NCBI GenBank assembly: GCA_963850415.1
Contig: CAWKLE010000003.1
Location: forward strand, 1,054,001-1,118,000
Length of the DNA: 64,000 nt
Direction of reading: 5' to 3'
Source of the DNA: VAXT01 sp963850415
Lineage (GTDB): Bacteria > Actinomycetota > Thermoleophilia > Gaiellales > Gaiellaceae
Shown: positions 51,105 to 59,496 of the stretch, piece after piece
How positions within the stretch are numbered: position 1 is the first letter of the stretch
Layout: every line of letters begins with the position of its first letter
Program-made: the position numbers and the translations under genes
The notes under the pieces: model-generated
Database searches by the model: none
Told to the model about the DNA's origin: nothing
Seen by the model: the letters and a program-made list of their open reading frames with translations, nothing else

Positions 51105-51811
51105 GGGCACGTGCGCAGCCGGTAGCCGAGGCCGCGCTCGTTCTCGATCAGATGCCCGGCCTCGTACGGCTCGAGCTCCTTGCGAAGCTCCCAAATGATC
51201 TTCGCGAGCTCCTCGCGCGAGTGCATCGGCTCGTCGCCCCAGACAGCGTCCATCAACTCGGCGTGCGTGCACAACGCCGGCGAGCGCTCGGCCATGTAGG
51301 CGACGAGCTTGTGCGCCTGAGCGCGGATGTGCAGCTCGTGCCGCTCACCGCGGCTGACGAGGAAGAGACGCGCCTCGTCCGGCTCGTAGCTGAGGCATTC
51401 CTGGGCCGCCTCGGGCCCGGGTGCGGCACGTGTCGCCTGGGAGTCCGCCGTCGCCTCGTAGGCCAGCTCGAAGTAGCGCGGGCCGTCCTGGTGATCGATC
51501 GCGGCGAGGACGCAGACGACGTCGCCGTCGCGCAGGGGCAGACGGCCCTCGATGCGACCGAGCTCGCCGGCGCGGCGCACGAATGTCCCGTTGACGCTGC
51601 CGCCGTCCACGATCGACCACGTGCTGCCGGCGCGCTCGAACGCGCAGTGCTCGGCCCGCGTGACGAGGTGCTCGGGATCGGGCTCGAGCGCGATGTCGTT
51701 CAGTTCCGGCAGCCGGCCCACGGTGACGCGATCGCCCGAGAGCTCGAGCCGCTCGGTGTCGGCGGCGTCGGGCGCCGAGAAAATCACGGTTGCGAGAGAG
51801 CGAGATTCCAT
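51101..51811 (-). CDS. FHA domain protein with C-terminal winged-helix (OmpR-type) DNA-binding domain
   Basis: 236 residues. The FHA domain (about 25-100) includes DRVTVGRLPELNDIALEPDP and WSIVDGGSVNGTFVRRAGEL, with the phosphothreonine-binding Arg and Ser/Asn. The C-terminus (about 150-236: LHIRAQAHKLVAYMAERSPA, AELMDAVWGDEPMHSREELA, RGLGYRL) is a Trans_reg_C winged helix. FHA can read kinase phosphorylation and the winged helix can carry it to DNA. ATG 51811 start; coupled to the kinase by a four-base overlap. Confidence 0.88.
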   Translation of the reverse strand: MESRSLATVIFSAPDAADTERLELSGDRVTVGRLPELNDIALEPDPEHLVTRAEHCAFERAGSTWSIVDGGSVNGTFVRRAGELGRIEGRLPLRDGDVVCVLAAIDHQDGPRYFELAYEATADSQATRAAPGPEAAQECLSYEPDEARLFLVSRGERHELHIRAQAHKLVAYMAERSPALCTHAELMDAVWGDEPMHSREELAKIIWELRKELEPYEAGHLIENERGLGYRLRTCP

Positions 51812-51966
51812 CGATCGCCTATCTCATGTCCACGGATTGACGCAATCGTCGCTCGCAGACTACGCCGCAGGCAAGAGGTTCAGATCGAGACCAGTTCGAC
51901 GCTCGCGCCGCGGGTCTGTTCGTCGCCGGCGGGCACCGGGTGACGTTCACTCGATGCGTCGGCGCT

Positions 51967-51987
51967 CCCGCCGTCTTGGGCGGCGGG
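51967..51987 (-). terminator. Hairpin downstream of tRNA-Tyr
   Basis: CCCGCCG / CGGCGGG seven-base stem with a seven-base loop, 5 bases beyond the tRNA 3' end in its direction of transcription. Confidence 0.55.
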
Positions 51988-51992
51988 TCGCA

Positions 51993-52074
51993 TGGGGGAG
52001 AGAGGATTCGAACCTCTGAAGGCTGAGCCAACGGGTTTACAGCCCGTCCCCTTTGGCCACTCGGGAACTCCCCC
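51993..52074 (-). tRNA. tRNA-Tyr (GTA anticodon)
   Basis: An 82-base class II tRNA on the minus strand. The acceptor GGGGGAG pairs with CTCCCCC. The anticodon arm is ACGGG-CTGTAAA-CCCGT with anticodon GTA, a long variable arm follows, and the T-arm contains GGTTCGAATCC. Discriminator A. CCA is not encoded. Confidence 0.95.
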
Positions 52075-52106
52075 GGGGAAAGGTCAGCCATTGTAGCCTC
52101 GGGTCT

Positions 52107-53270
52107 GTGGAGCGCTTCGACGTCCTGATCGTCGGCGCCGGCCCTGCTGGATCGACGGCCGCCTATCGCCTCGCGACAGAAGGCGCATCGGTTCTCCTCG
52201 CCGACAGAGCCACCTTCCCGCGCGACAAGCCGTGCGGGGGCGGGCTCACGATGCGGGCTGTCCGCCAGCTCCCGTTCTCCGTCGAGCCCGTGGTCGAGGA
52301 TCGCACGATGCGCGTCCGGTTCGGTCTCGACTTCACGCGCCGGATCGAGCGCACGCTCGACGAGCCGCTCGTCCTCATGACCCAGCGGCTCCGCCTCGAC
52401 GCCTACCTCGTCGAACAGGCCGTCCGCGCAGGCGCCGAGTTTCGCGACGGCGTCAAGGTGACCGATCTCGTGCTCGAGGGCGACGGGGTCGAGGCGAAGG
52501 TCGACGGCTCATCCATCGCCGCAGACCATGCGCTGCTCGCGGACGGGGCCAACGGAATCTCCGCGCGTGCAATCGGACTCGACGGCGGGCGGGAGCACGG
52601 CGTGGCGCTCGAGGCGAACGTGCCGTACGGAGCCGTTCGAGAAGAGGACTACCGCGGCCTGCTCTGCCTGGAGCTGGCGAACGTCCCCGGCGGGTACGGC
52701 TGGGTCTTCCCCAAGGGCGACCACGTCAACGTCGGAGTCGGCGGCTGGGAGCGGGAAGGCCCGCGGCTACGACAGCATTTGCTGCGCTTCTGCCGCGAGT
52801 ACGGGATCCCAGAGTCGAGCCTCGAGGACGTCCGCGGCTACCGCCTGCCGCTGGTCCAGCCGCGCGCACGGCTTGCGAAGGGACGCGTGGCGCTCCTCGG
52901 AGACGCCGCCGGGCTCGTCGACCCGCTCTCGGGCGACGGCATCTACGAGGCGTTCCTCTCGGCGAAGCTGGCGACCGAAGCCGTCCTGGCCGGCAACCTC
53001 GAAGCCTACGAGCGCGAGTTGCGCCGAACGCTGTCCTCGCAGCTGTCCGCGGCCTGGGGCGCGAAGGTCGCGCTCGACCGCTTCCCGCGGCTCACGTACG
53101 CCGTCGTCCGGACGCCCTTCCTCTGGAACGCCGTCGTGTCGCTGATCGGCGGCGACGTCCCGAGCCCGAGCGCGATGCGCGGCCTCCGTCGCGTCTCGAT
53201 GCGGGCGGTCGAGGCGATCGCTCGTGCTGCCGGCAACCCGGGCAAGCGGTACCGCGTGCTCGAGACGTAG
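52107..53270 (+). CDS. Geranylgeranyl reductase family flavoprotein
   Basis: 387 residues. FDVLIVGAGPAGSTAAYRLA (FAD loop), FPRDKPCGGGLTMRAV (the PxxKxCGG-type motif of the family), YGWVFPKGDHVNVGVGG and VALLGDAAGLVDPLSGDGIY are diagnostic. It would reduce double bonds of isoprenoid chains such as quinone tails or carotenoid-type lipids. GTG 52107 lies seven bases after TAGCCT (52094-52099), leaderless. Followed after 44 bases by the prepilin peptidase gene. Confidence 0.92.
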   Translation: MERFDVLIVGAGPAGSTAAYRLATEGASVLLADRATFPRDKPCGGGLTMRAVRQLPFSVEPVVEDRTMRVRFGLDFTRRIERTLDEPLVLMTQRLRLDAYLVEQAVRAGAEFRDGVKVTDLVLEGDGVEAKVDGSSIAADHALLADGANGISARAIGLDGGREHGVALEANVPYGAVREEDYRGLLCLELANVPGGYGWVFPKGDHVNVGVGGWEREGPRLRQHLLRFCREYGIPESSLEDVRGYRLPLVQPRARLAKGRVALLGDAAGLVDPLSGDGIYEAFLSAKLATEAVLAGNLEAYERELRRTLSSQLSAAWGAKVALDRFPRLTYAVVRTPFLWNAVVSLIGGDVPSPSAMRGLRRVSMRAVEAIARAAGNPGKRYRVLET

Positions 53271-53314
53271 GACGCGCTCAACTCGGGTCGACGGAGAGCC
53301 GATAGGACGAACCG

Positions 53315-54067
53315 ATGGGCTCCGCCATGGCCGCACTCGCTCTCGCTCCCGGTCTCGCGCTCGGAAGCTTCCTGAACGTCGTCGCGGCGCGCGTCCCGCT
53401 CAAGCGCTCGCTCGTCCGGCCCGGCTCGGCCTGCATGTCCTGCAAGGCCCCGATCGTCTGGTACGACAACATCCCGCTCGTCTCGTACTTCGCGCTGCGC
53501 GGGAAGTGCCGGAACTGCGGCGCGCGGATCGGGCTCGTCTACCCGGTCGTCGAGCTGGCGGCCGCACTCCTCGTGGCCGCGTGCGTGCTCGTGTTCGGCC
53601 TGACCTTTTACGCGGCGATCGCGGCCTTCTTCTGCTGCGTGCTCGTCGCGATCTCGGCGATCGACATCGAGCACCGGATCGTGCCCGACCGCATCGTGCT
53701 GCCCGCGACGGTGATCGTGCTCGTCGCGCAGACGGTGCGCGATCCGAGCCTCGAATGGACGCTCGCCGCGTTCGGCGCCGCGCTCTTCCTGCTCGTCGCC
53801 GCCGTCATCTACCCGGCCGGGATGGGCATGGGTGACGTCAAGCTCGCGCTCCTGATGGGCGCTGCGCTCGGGAGGGTCGTCCCGGTCGCGCTGATCCTGG
53901 GCATGGTCATCGCCGTCATCCCGGGGCTGTACCTGATGGTTCGCCACGGGCGGGCGGCGCGGAAGATGGGGATCCCGTTCGCGCCGTTCCTGGCTCTGGG
54001 CTCGGTGATCGCCCTGTTCGCGGGCGAGTGGCTGCTCGATGCGTATCTGGGCGTCTTGCGGTCCTAA
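53315..54067 (+). CDS. Prepilin peptidase (type IV leader peptidase, A24)
   Basis: 250 residues, about eight helices. The N-terminal domain has GSFLNVVAARVPL and the zinc-site Cys pairs CMSC and CRNC. Catalytic aspartates are in SAIDIEHRIVPDRIV and GMGMGDVKLALLMG. It cleaves and methylates type IV pilin-like precursors. A TAGGAC box six bases before ATG 53315 suggests a leaderless transcript. The next gene encodes a MshEN-domain protein, so this is part of a pilus/secretion locus. Confidence 0.94.
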   Translation: MGSAMAALALAPGLALGSFLNVVAARVPLKRSLVRPGSACMSCKAPIVWYDNIPLVSYFALRGKCRNCGARIGLVYPVVELAAALLVAACVLVFGLTFYAAIAAFFCCVLVAISAIDIEHRIVPDRIVLPATVIVLVAQTVRDPSLEWTLAAFGAALFLLVAAVIYPAGMGMGDVKLALLMGAALGRVVPVALILGMVIAVIPGLYLMVRHGRAARKMGIPFAPFLALGSVIALFAGEWLLDAYLGVLRS

Positions 54068-54298
54068 AGCGCAAGTCCGGGCTGCCGATACCCCTTTTGC
54101 GGCATGAACGGCAGCGGCCATCCAAATGGCGTACCTCGTTCGAGCGATGACGGGCGCTCCTCGAGCGCCGATACGAACAGTGCAACGACCTATCACCCCG
54201 CTTCGAGCGGGTCAGGCGGCGGCGTCACGCCCGAGCTCGTTCTCGTAGACCCCGAGCTCGCCCAGGCGCAGCGGCACACGAGAAATAGAAAGGCGGCC
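54068..54298 (+). other. Intergenic or 5' extension before the MshEN gene
   Basis: Open in the MshEN frame back to ATG 54104, giving 65 extra Ser/Gly-rich residues. Whether this is leader or coding is unresolved; ATG 54299 with AGAAAGG upstream is preferred. I found no riboswitch pattern. Confidence 0.3.
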
Positions 54299-55946
54299 AT
54301 GTCCTCAACAGAACCGGCGAACACGTTTCCTGAACCGGCGCAGCCTGCGCCCACACCTGATTCCAGCCCGCAGAAGTCGTCACAGGAGGCTGCGCAGCCG
54401 TCGATGCTCGACGTGCCGCTCGGCACGCTGATCTTCCGCGCAGGGCTCCTCGGCGAGGCGCAGCTCGAGGACGCGCTCCAAGAGGGCATGCGCACCGGCA
54501 AGCGCCTCGGCGAGGTGTTGCTCGAGCGCGGCTGGCTCAACGAGCGAGATCTCGGCCAGATGCTGGCCGGGCAGAAGGGCCTCCCGTTCGTCGACGTCGC
54601 CGTGAGCGATGTCGAGACCGAGGCGCTCGAGGCGCTCGACCAGGACGATGCCCGGCGCCAGGTCGCGCTTCCGCTCTTCTACGAGGACGGCCAGCTCGTG
54701 ATCGCGGTTGGCGACCCGTCCAACGAGCTCGTGCTCGAGAGCCTGCGCCGTGAGCTCGAGACGGACTTCCAGCTCGTCGTCGCGCCCCACGGTCAGCTCT
54801 TGCAGGTGATCGACGAGGCGTACTCGCGTCCCGCGCCGGCTCCGCAGCCCGAGGGCGTGCTCTTTCCCGACCTCGTGCCGCCTGCAAGGGACGAGGCTCC
54901 CGCTGAGCTGCGCCCCGAGCCTGTGCCCGAGCCCGAGCCTGTTTCCGAGCTCGAGGTCGAGCTCGAGGTCGAGCCTGAGGCAGAGGCCCAGCCCGAGCCG
55001 CAGCCGGATCTCGGGTTTGCACGTGCGCTCGAGCCCGAGTTCGAGATCGCGCCTGCGCCCGAGCCTGAGCCTGAGCCGCAGGCCGAAGCGGCCCCGGAGC
55101 TCGAGACCCCGTCCGAGCCGGAGCTCGCGCCGGAGCCGGAGGAGAAGCCGTTCGCGGGCTCGACCCCGACCCTGCTCTCGAGAATGCTGTTCCCGAGCGT
55201 GCGGCACGCTGCTCAGGAGGCCGAGGTGACCACGGTCGAGGAACCGGAAGATGCCGCGACCGAGCAGCCCGTGGAAGACGCTCCTGAGCAATCCGAGACG
55301 CCTGCGCCAGAGCAGCCCGAGACGCCTGCGCCGGCCGGGGAGGACCTCGCCGAGCTCGAGGTGCCCGCAGTCCCGGAGATGCCGATCCCGTCCTTCGAGC
55401 AGCAGGTCGCCGAGACCGAGCCTGCCGTTCTGGAAGAGGCCCCCGAGCCCGCTGCTGCGGAAGATGCCACCGAGGTCGCTGCTCTGGAAGAGGCTCCCGA
55501 GCCTGCTCCGGAAGAGGCCCCCGAGGTCGCTGCTCTGGAAGAGGCTCCCGAGACTGCTCCCGAAGAGGCTCCCGAGGTCGCTGCTCTGGAAGAGGCTCCC
55601 GAGCCTGCTCCGGAAGAGGCTCCCGAGGTCGCTGCTCTGGAAGAGGCTCCCGAGCCTGCTCCGGAGAGGCGCGCCGCTCAGGAAGAGACCCGAGCCTGCA
55701 GCCGAGCAGCCCGTCGACGATGCACAGCCGTCGACGCACCTCGTGGTCGTCCGCCTGCGCGACGGCGAAGCGCTCCGGATCGGCGAGCACGGCACCGCCG
55801 CCGAGGCGTCCGCCCAGGCAGCCGACGCGGTCGCCCAGATCTCGGCCGCCGCGGGCAGCGGCACCTGGCCGCTGTTCTCCGGCCGCTACCTCAGCCCGGA
55901 CACGATCGTCTCGGTCGATCTGCTCGAAGAGTCACCAGACGCCTAG
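54299..55946 (+). CDS. MshEN-domain protein with long acidic repeat tail, +1 frameshift near the 3' end
   Basis: About 548 residues if one extra base near 55685-55692 is ignored. A GspE N-terminal (MshEN) domain occupies about 38-180 (LIFRAGLLGEAQLEDALQEG, GQMLAGQKGLPFVDVAVSDV), then about 290 residues of Glu/Pro/Ala-rich low complexity with near-identical units of EEAPEVAALEEAPEPAP, and a C-terminal domain of about 90 residues (STHLVVVRLRDGEALRIGEH). No ATPase core is present. MshEN domains often bind c-di-GMP. The frameshift in the repeat tail may be a sequence error. Follows prepilin peptidase. Confidence 0.72.
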
Positions 55947-55955
55947 CTTCTCCAG

Positions 55956-55986
55956 ACATGTCCCAGTGCCAGGCACTGGGACATGT
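55956..55986. repeat. Near-perfect palindromic element (15-base arms)
   Basis: ACATGTCCCAGTGCC, one A, then its exact complement. It lies ten bases after the MshEN gene's stop and may act as a terminator or belong to a dispersed palindromic repeat family with a GTGCCAGGCAC core. Confidence 0.7.
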
Positions 55987-56001
55987 CCTCAACAGCCCCG
56001 T

Positions 56002-56018
56002 CCGGTGCCTGGCACCGG
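56002..56018. repeat. Second GTGCC/GGCAC palindrome
   Basis: CCGGTGCC, T, GGCACCGG, 15 bases after the first element and sharing its core. The pair sits between convergent genes. Confidence 0.6.
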
Positions 56019-56033
56019 GCATGGCCGTTTTGG

Positions 56034-57038
56034 CTACTGGTCCTGGTGGACGAAGCTGACGTCGTGGCCGCGCCGGTTCGCGGCCTCTAGCTCGCGCTCG
56101 TCGAGCGCGCCGATCCGCAGCAGCAGGTCGAACTCGTCGCGTAGGTGCGTCCCCATCATCTCGGGCCCGTCGGTGGCGATCGTGAACGGCACGTCGGCCG
56201 CCGAGAAGGCGCGGAACGTGTCGCGCACGGCGTCCTCGTCGGCCAGCGCCTTCGTCAGCAGGTTCGACGTCGGACAGACCTCGAGCGTGATCTCACGGTC
56301 GCGGAGATCTGCCATCAACGTCTCGTCCTGAGCGGCCAGGATCCCGTGCCCGATCCGCTCGGGGCGCAGCGAATCGACGACGTCGCGGATCTCGGCGATT
56401 CCGTGGTCGCCGCCCTCCTCGCCGACGTGGATCGTCACCCCCAGACCGGCCGAGCGAGCCTGATCGACGAGCGGGGCGAGCTCACCGTAGGGATATGGCC
56501 CATCCGCAACCGGGCGCGGCCCGGCGATGTCGATGCCGACGATCCCGCGGGGCGCGTACCGGATCGCCTTCTCGACGATGATCGCGTTCTGGCGCTCGGT
56601 GAACGTCCTGTCCATCATCAGGATCAGCCCGGCGCGCACCTGCGGGTACTCGAGGCTCGCGCGGTCGAGCCCGCGGACGGCCGCCATGATGATGTGGTCG
56701 AGGTCGCGCTCGCCCCCGCGATTCCGCTTCATCGGGTTGAAGCGCAGCTCGAGCGTCGTGATCCCCTGTGAGCGGTAGGCGCCCCCGATCGCCGCGTGCA
56801 CCGAGCGCTCGACCGCGAGCGGGCTCGACTGGATCAGCTCCGTCCAGCGGTAGATCTCGTCCAGCGCGTCGAGGTCCTGGACGCCTTGCGGATCGGAGAC
56901 GGTCACGAGCCGGTCGAACTCCCAGAAGTCCTTGACCGGGAGCGCGATCCCCTGTTCGTGCGCGAGGCTCCAGAGGATGTCCGATGCAACCGACCCGCCG
57001 AGGTGGGTGTGCAGCTCCGCGAGGCCTCCGTCGACCAT
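56034..57038 (-). CDS. Adenosine deaminase family protein
   Basis: 334 residues, TIM-barrel metal hydrolase. Metal ligands are in ELHTHLGGSV, VTIHVGEEGGDHG gives the third His and catalytic Glu, and TLEVCPTSNLLT is conserved. The usual C-terminal DD pair of adenosine deaminases reads ATDGPEM here, so the second Asp is replaced by Gly; substrate or activity may differ. It would deaminate adenosine or a related nucleoside. GTG or ATG near 57038; the start gives the expected length. The transpeptidase gene lies just upstream. Confidence 0.87.
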   Translation of the reverse strand: MVDGGLAELHTHLGGSVASDILWSLAHEQGIALPVKDFWEFDRLVTVSDPQGVQDLDALDEIYRWTELIQSSPLAVERSVHAAIGGAYRSQGITTLELRFNPMKRNRGGERDLDHIIMAAVRGLDRASLEYPQVRAGLILMMDRTFTERQNAIIVEKAIRYAPRGIVGIDIAGPRPVADGPYPYGELAPLVDQARSAGLGVTIHVGEEGGDHGIAEIRDVVDSLRPERIGHGILAAQDETLMADLRDREITLEVCPTSNLLTKALADEDAVRDTFRAFSAADVPFTIATDGPEMMGTHLRDEFDLLLRIGALDERELEAANRRGHDVSFVHQDQ

Positions 57039-57047
57039 CGGGCGAGT

Positions 57048-57791
57048 CTACGTGCGGATGTGCACCGGGGTCCCGAGCGGGACGGTCTTCATCAGGTAGC
57101 GGAGGTCGGGCTCGGCCGCGTGCAGGCAGCCGTTCGAGACGGCGTGGCCCCAGGTCGGCGTGGGGGAGCCGTGGATCGCCAGCCGGTCGCCGCCCGACCA
57201 GCCCTGCGGAAGGTTCGGCTGCCGGCCGGAAAGGGCGAGGATGCAGCAGCCGTAGTACGAGCCGAAGTCCGCTCCGCGCAGCTTGTCGGTGACGTAGAAG
57301 CGGCCCACCGGGGTCGGCGTGTCGGGCGCGCCGACAGCGACGCTGATCCGCCGTCTGATCCCGTGCGCGTCGCGCACGACGAGCTGGCGCCTCGACAGGT
57401 CGACCTCGAGTAGCAGCGGGCGCCGCAAGAGCCGCAGCGGCTTCGCGCGCACCCATCCGACCCGCCGATTCCCGAGCGCGGGGCTTCGCACGGCGATCCA
57501 ATCGCCCTTGCGGAAGGCGACCGCGAGCGTTTGCGGCGAGCCGAACGCTGTCCGCGCGGCGATGCTCGCGAGCACCCGGCCTCCGGGACGCGCGCGCAGC
57601 GCGACGTGCCGGCCGGGCGGAACTCGTGCAGCGAGATCGTCCACGCGTTCGAGCACCGGCGGAGGCGGCGCGGCGGGAGGCGGAGGCGGCGCCACGGCCT
57701 GCCCGCCGCCGTCGCGCAGCACGACGAACGCGACCCCGATCCCGACGGCGATCAGCAGGCAGCCGAGCCCGAGCAGGACCCTGCGGCCCAC
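57048..57791 (-). CDS. L,D-transpeptidase (YkuD), membrane-anchored
   Basis: 247 residues. An N-terminal anchor (VLLGLGCLLIAVGIGVAFVV), a Pro-rich linker, an SH3-like segment (about 60-115) and a YkuD domain (about 120-247) with AIHGSPTPTWGHAVSNGCLH (active-site His and Cys). It forms cross-links in peptidoglycan or attaches wall proteins. GTG 57791. It is only four bases from the lipoprotein gene stop upstream, so these are probably cotranscribed. A second transpeptidase is at 16417. Confidence 0.9.
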   Translation of the reverse strand: MGRRVLLGLGCLLIAVGIGVAFVVLRDGGGQAVAPPPPPAAPPPPVLERVDDLAARVPPGRHVALRARPGGRVLASIAARTAFGSPQTLAVAFRKGDWIAVRSPALGNRRVGWVRAKPLRLLRRPLLLEVDLSRRQLVVRDAHGIRRRISVAVGAPDTPTPVGRFYVTDKLRGADFGSYYGCCILALSGRQPNLPQGWSGGDRLAIHGSPTPTWGHAVSNGCLHAAEPDLRYLMKTVPLGTPVHIRT

Positions 57792-57795
57792 GGCT

Positions 57796-58314
57796 CTACT
57801 GCAGCTTCAGCTTGTCGATCGGGACGATGATGTAGGCGCCCTGCTTCGTGAGCAACGGCTGTCCCGTCTTGGCCTTCACGCCCAGGCTGTCGCCACTTTT
57901 CGGAGCCTTCGCGAACCGTCCGACGAACGAGACCTTCTGCCCGTTCTGCAGCCTCGGCGGTCTCTTGCCGTTGAGGTCGATCTTGACGAGGACGCGGTGG
58001 GCCTCGTTTCGGCCGGCCCAGAAGCTGTCGATCCCGGCAACCTGCACGATCGTGGCCGAGGTCGCGCTGACCGGCTTCGAGACGTAGCGGGCGAGGCTCC
58101 CGACGAGCAGCGGGTTGAGATCGCGCTTGCCGACCGCCAGGCGACCCGTCGACGACGAGGCCGGCGGCCGGGCGCCGGTGCTCCCCGAGCTCGAGCCAGT
58201 CGCGCCCGTGGTCGTCGTCCCGGTCGTCGTAGCGCTCGACTTCTTGTCGTTGCCGCTGCACGAGGCGGCGAGCAGCGCGACGAGCGCGAGTGGTACGAGG
58301 CGGGCGAGAGTCAT
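57796..58314 (-). CDS. Lipoprotein of unknown function
   Basis: 172 residues. A signal peptide with lipobox (VALLAASC, Cys about residue 19) is followed by a Thr/Ser/Gly-rich linker (SSATTTGTTTTGATGSSSGS) and a compact domain (about 60-172) with VSFVGRFAKAPKSGD and a C-terminal GAYIIVPIDKLKL. It has no named family. Cell-surface anchored. First gene of the unit ending with the L,D-transpeptidase. Divergent from the glycosyltransferase. Confidence 0.78.
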   Translation of the reverse strand: MTLARLVPLALVALLAASCSGNDKKSSATTTGTTTTGATGSSSGSTGARPPASSSTGRLAVGKRDLNPLLVGSLARYVSKPVSATSATIVQVAGIDSFWAGRNEAHRVLVKIDLNGKRPPRLQNGQKVSFVGRFAKAPKSGDSLGVKAKTGQPLLTKQGAYIIVPIDKLKLQ

Positions 58315-58340
58315 GCGGGCGTACAAGGTAGCGGGGCGTG

Positions 58341-58346
58341 GATACT
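58341..58346 (+). promoter_or_regulatory. Leaderless -10 box (GATACT) of the glycosyltransferase operon
   Basis: GATACT eight bases before ATG 58355. Confidence 0.4.
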
Positions 58347-58354
58347 TGTGTGAG

Positions 58355-59494
58355 ATGAAGGTCGGGATCGTCGTCCCGTATTCATGGTCGTTCTGGGGGG
58401 CCGTCGTCGAGCACGCGGAGCTCCAGGCCGCCGCGCTTCGCAACCTCGGACACGACGTCCGGCTCGTGATGGGCAACGACCCTCCTGGCAGCTTCACGCG
58501 GGTGCTCCACCCCCGGCTCGGGCGCCACGGCGAGCCTCCGCCGGAGGTGATCCCGATCGGCCGGTCCGTGATCGTCCCTGCGAACGGATCGCTCCCGAAC
58601 ATCATCCTCAGCCCGCGCTCGATCCTTCGCATCAGGCGCGTCCTCGAGGCCGAGCGGTTCGACCTGCTCCACCTGCACGAGCCGATGACGCCGACGCCGT
58701 GTGTCGCGGCTCTGTCGCTGGCGAGCTGCCCGCTCGTCGCGACCTTCCATGCCTCGGGCGAGCTGTCGTGGCTCAAGCTCGCCAAGCCGGCGTGGGGGTT
58801 CCTGCTCGACCGGCTCGATCACCGGATCGCCGTCTCGGAGCAGGCCCGCGAGTCGGCGTCACGCTACTTCCCCGGCGACTACGAGCTGATCCCGAACGGC
58901 GTGCTCGTCCCCGAGGCGGCCGAGGCCGGGTCGCGCGAGGAGCACATTGTCTTCGTCGGCCGGCACGAGCCGCGCAAGGGCCTGCAGGTGCTGCTGCGCG
59001 CGTGGCCGGAGATCAGAAGGCGCTCCGGGGCGAGGCTGCGCGTGGTCGGCGCCGACCCGCTCGCCGTCCGGCTCCTCTTCGCCCGGCTGCGCGTTCCGGA
59101 CGAGGGCGTCGACGTGCTCGGCTTCCTGTCCCAGGACGAGCTGACCGCGGAGCTGCTCCGCGCGAAGGCGCTCGTCGCGCCCTCGCTCGGCGGCGAGAGC
59201 TTCGGGATGGTGCTTACGCGCGCGTTCGCGTGCGCGACGCCGGTCGTGGCCTCGGACATCTCCGGCTATCGAGGAGTCATGGAGCCGCGGGCCGGCCGGC
59301 TCGTGCCGCCTGGGGATCCGCGGGCCCTGGCCGACGCGGTCGTCAATCTGCTCGAGGACGAGCCCGCGCGCGAAGAGCTGGGTCGCGCGGCTCGGGTGCT
59401 CGCACAGGAGCGCTACTCATGGGAGGGGATCGCGCAACGGCTGTCGGAGATCTACCAGGGAATCGTCGAGTCGCCGAAGGCGTTCGCGGCATAG
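58355..59494 (+). CDS. GT4 glycosyltransferase (PimA/PimB-like)
   Basis: 379 residues. The N-terminal GT4 half begins VGIVVPYSWSFWGAVVEHAE, as in phosphatidylinositol mannosyltransferases, with FDLLHLHEPMTPTP following. The donor half has IVFVGRHEPRKGLQVLLRAW and APSLGGESFGMVLTRAFACA, the E-x7-E motif. It would add a hexose, possibly mannose, to a lipid acceptor. Leaderless ATG. The LPG-type flippase gene starts two bases after its stop, suggesting synthesis and translocation of one glycolipid. Confidence 0.88.
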   Translation: MKVGIVVPYSWSFWGAVVEHAELQAAALRNLGHDVRLVMGNDPPGSFTRVLHPRLGRHGEPPPEVIPIGRSVIVPANGSLPNIILSPRSILRIRRVLEAERFDLLHLHEPMTPTPCVAALSLASCPLVATFHASGELSWLKLAKPAWGFLLDRLDHRIAVSEQARESASRYFPGDYELIPNGVLVPEAAEAGSREEHIVFVGRHEPRKGLQVLLRAWPEIRRRSGARLRVVGADPLAVRLLFARLRVPDEGVDVLGFLSQDELTAELLRAKALVAPSLGGESFGMVLTRAFACATPVVASDISGYRGVMEPRAGRLVPPGDPRALADAVVNLLEDEPAREELGRAARVLAQERYSWEGIAQRLSEIYQGIVESPKAFAA

Positions 59495-59496
59495 GA

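Noticed and set aside
54068..54298. Possible riboswitch before the MshEN gene
   Set aside because: I could not fit the sequence to a c-di-GMP or other known riboswitch pattern.
55440..55680. Short tandem repeats suggesting a CRISPR array
   Set aside because: The repeats are in frame and encode EEAPEVAALEEAPEPAP units of the MshEN protein; there are no unique spacers.
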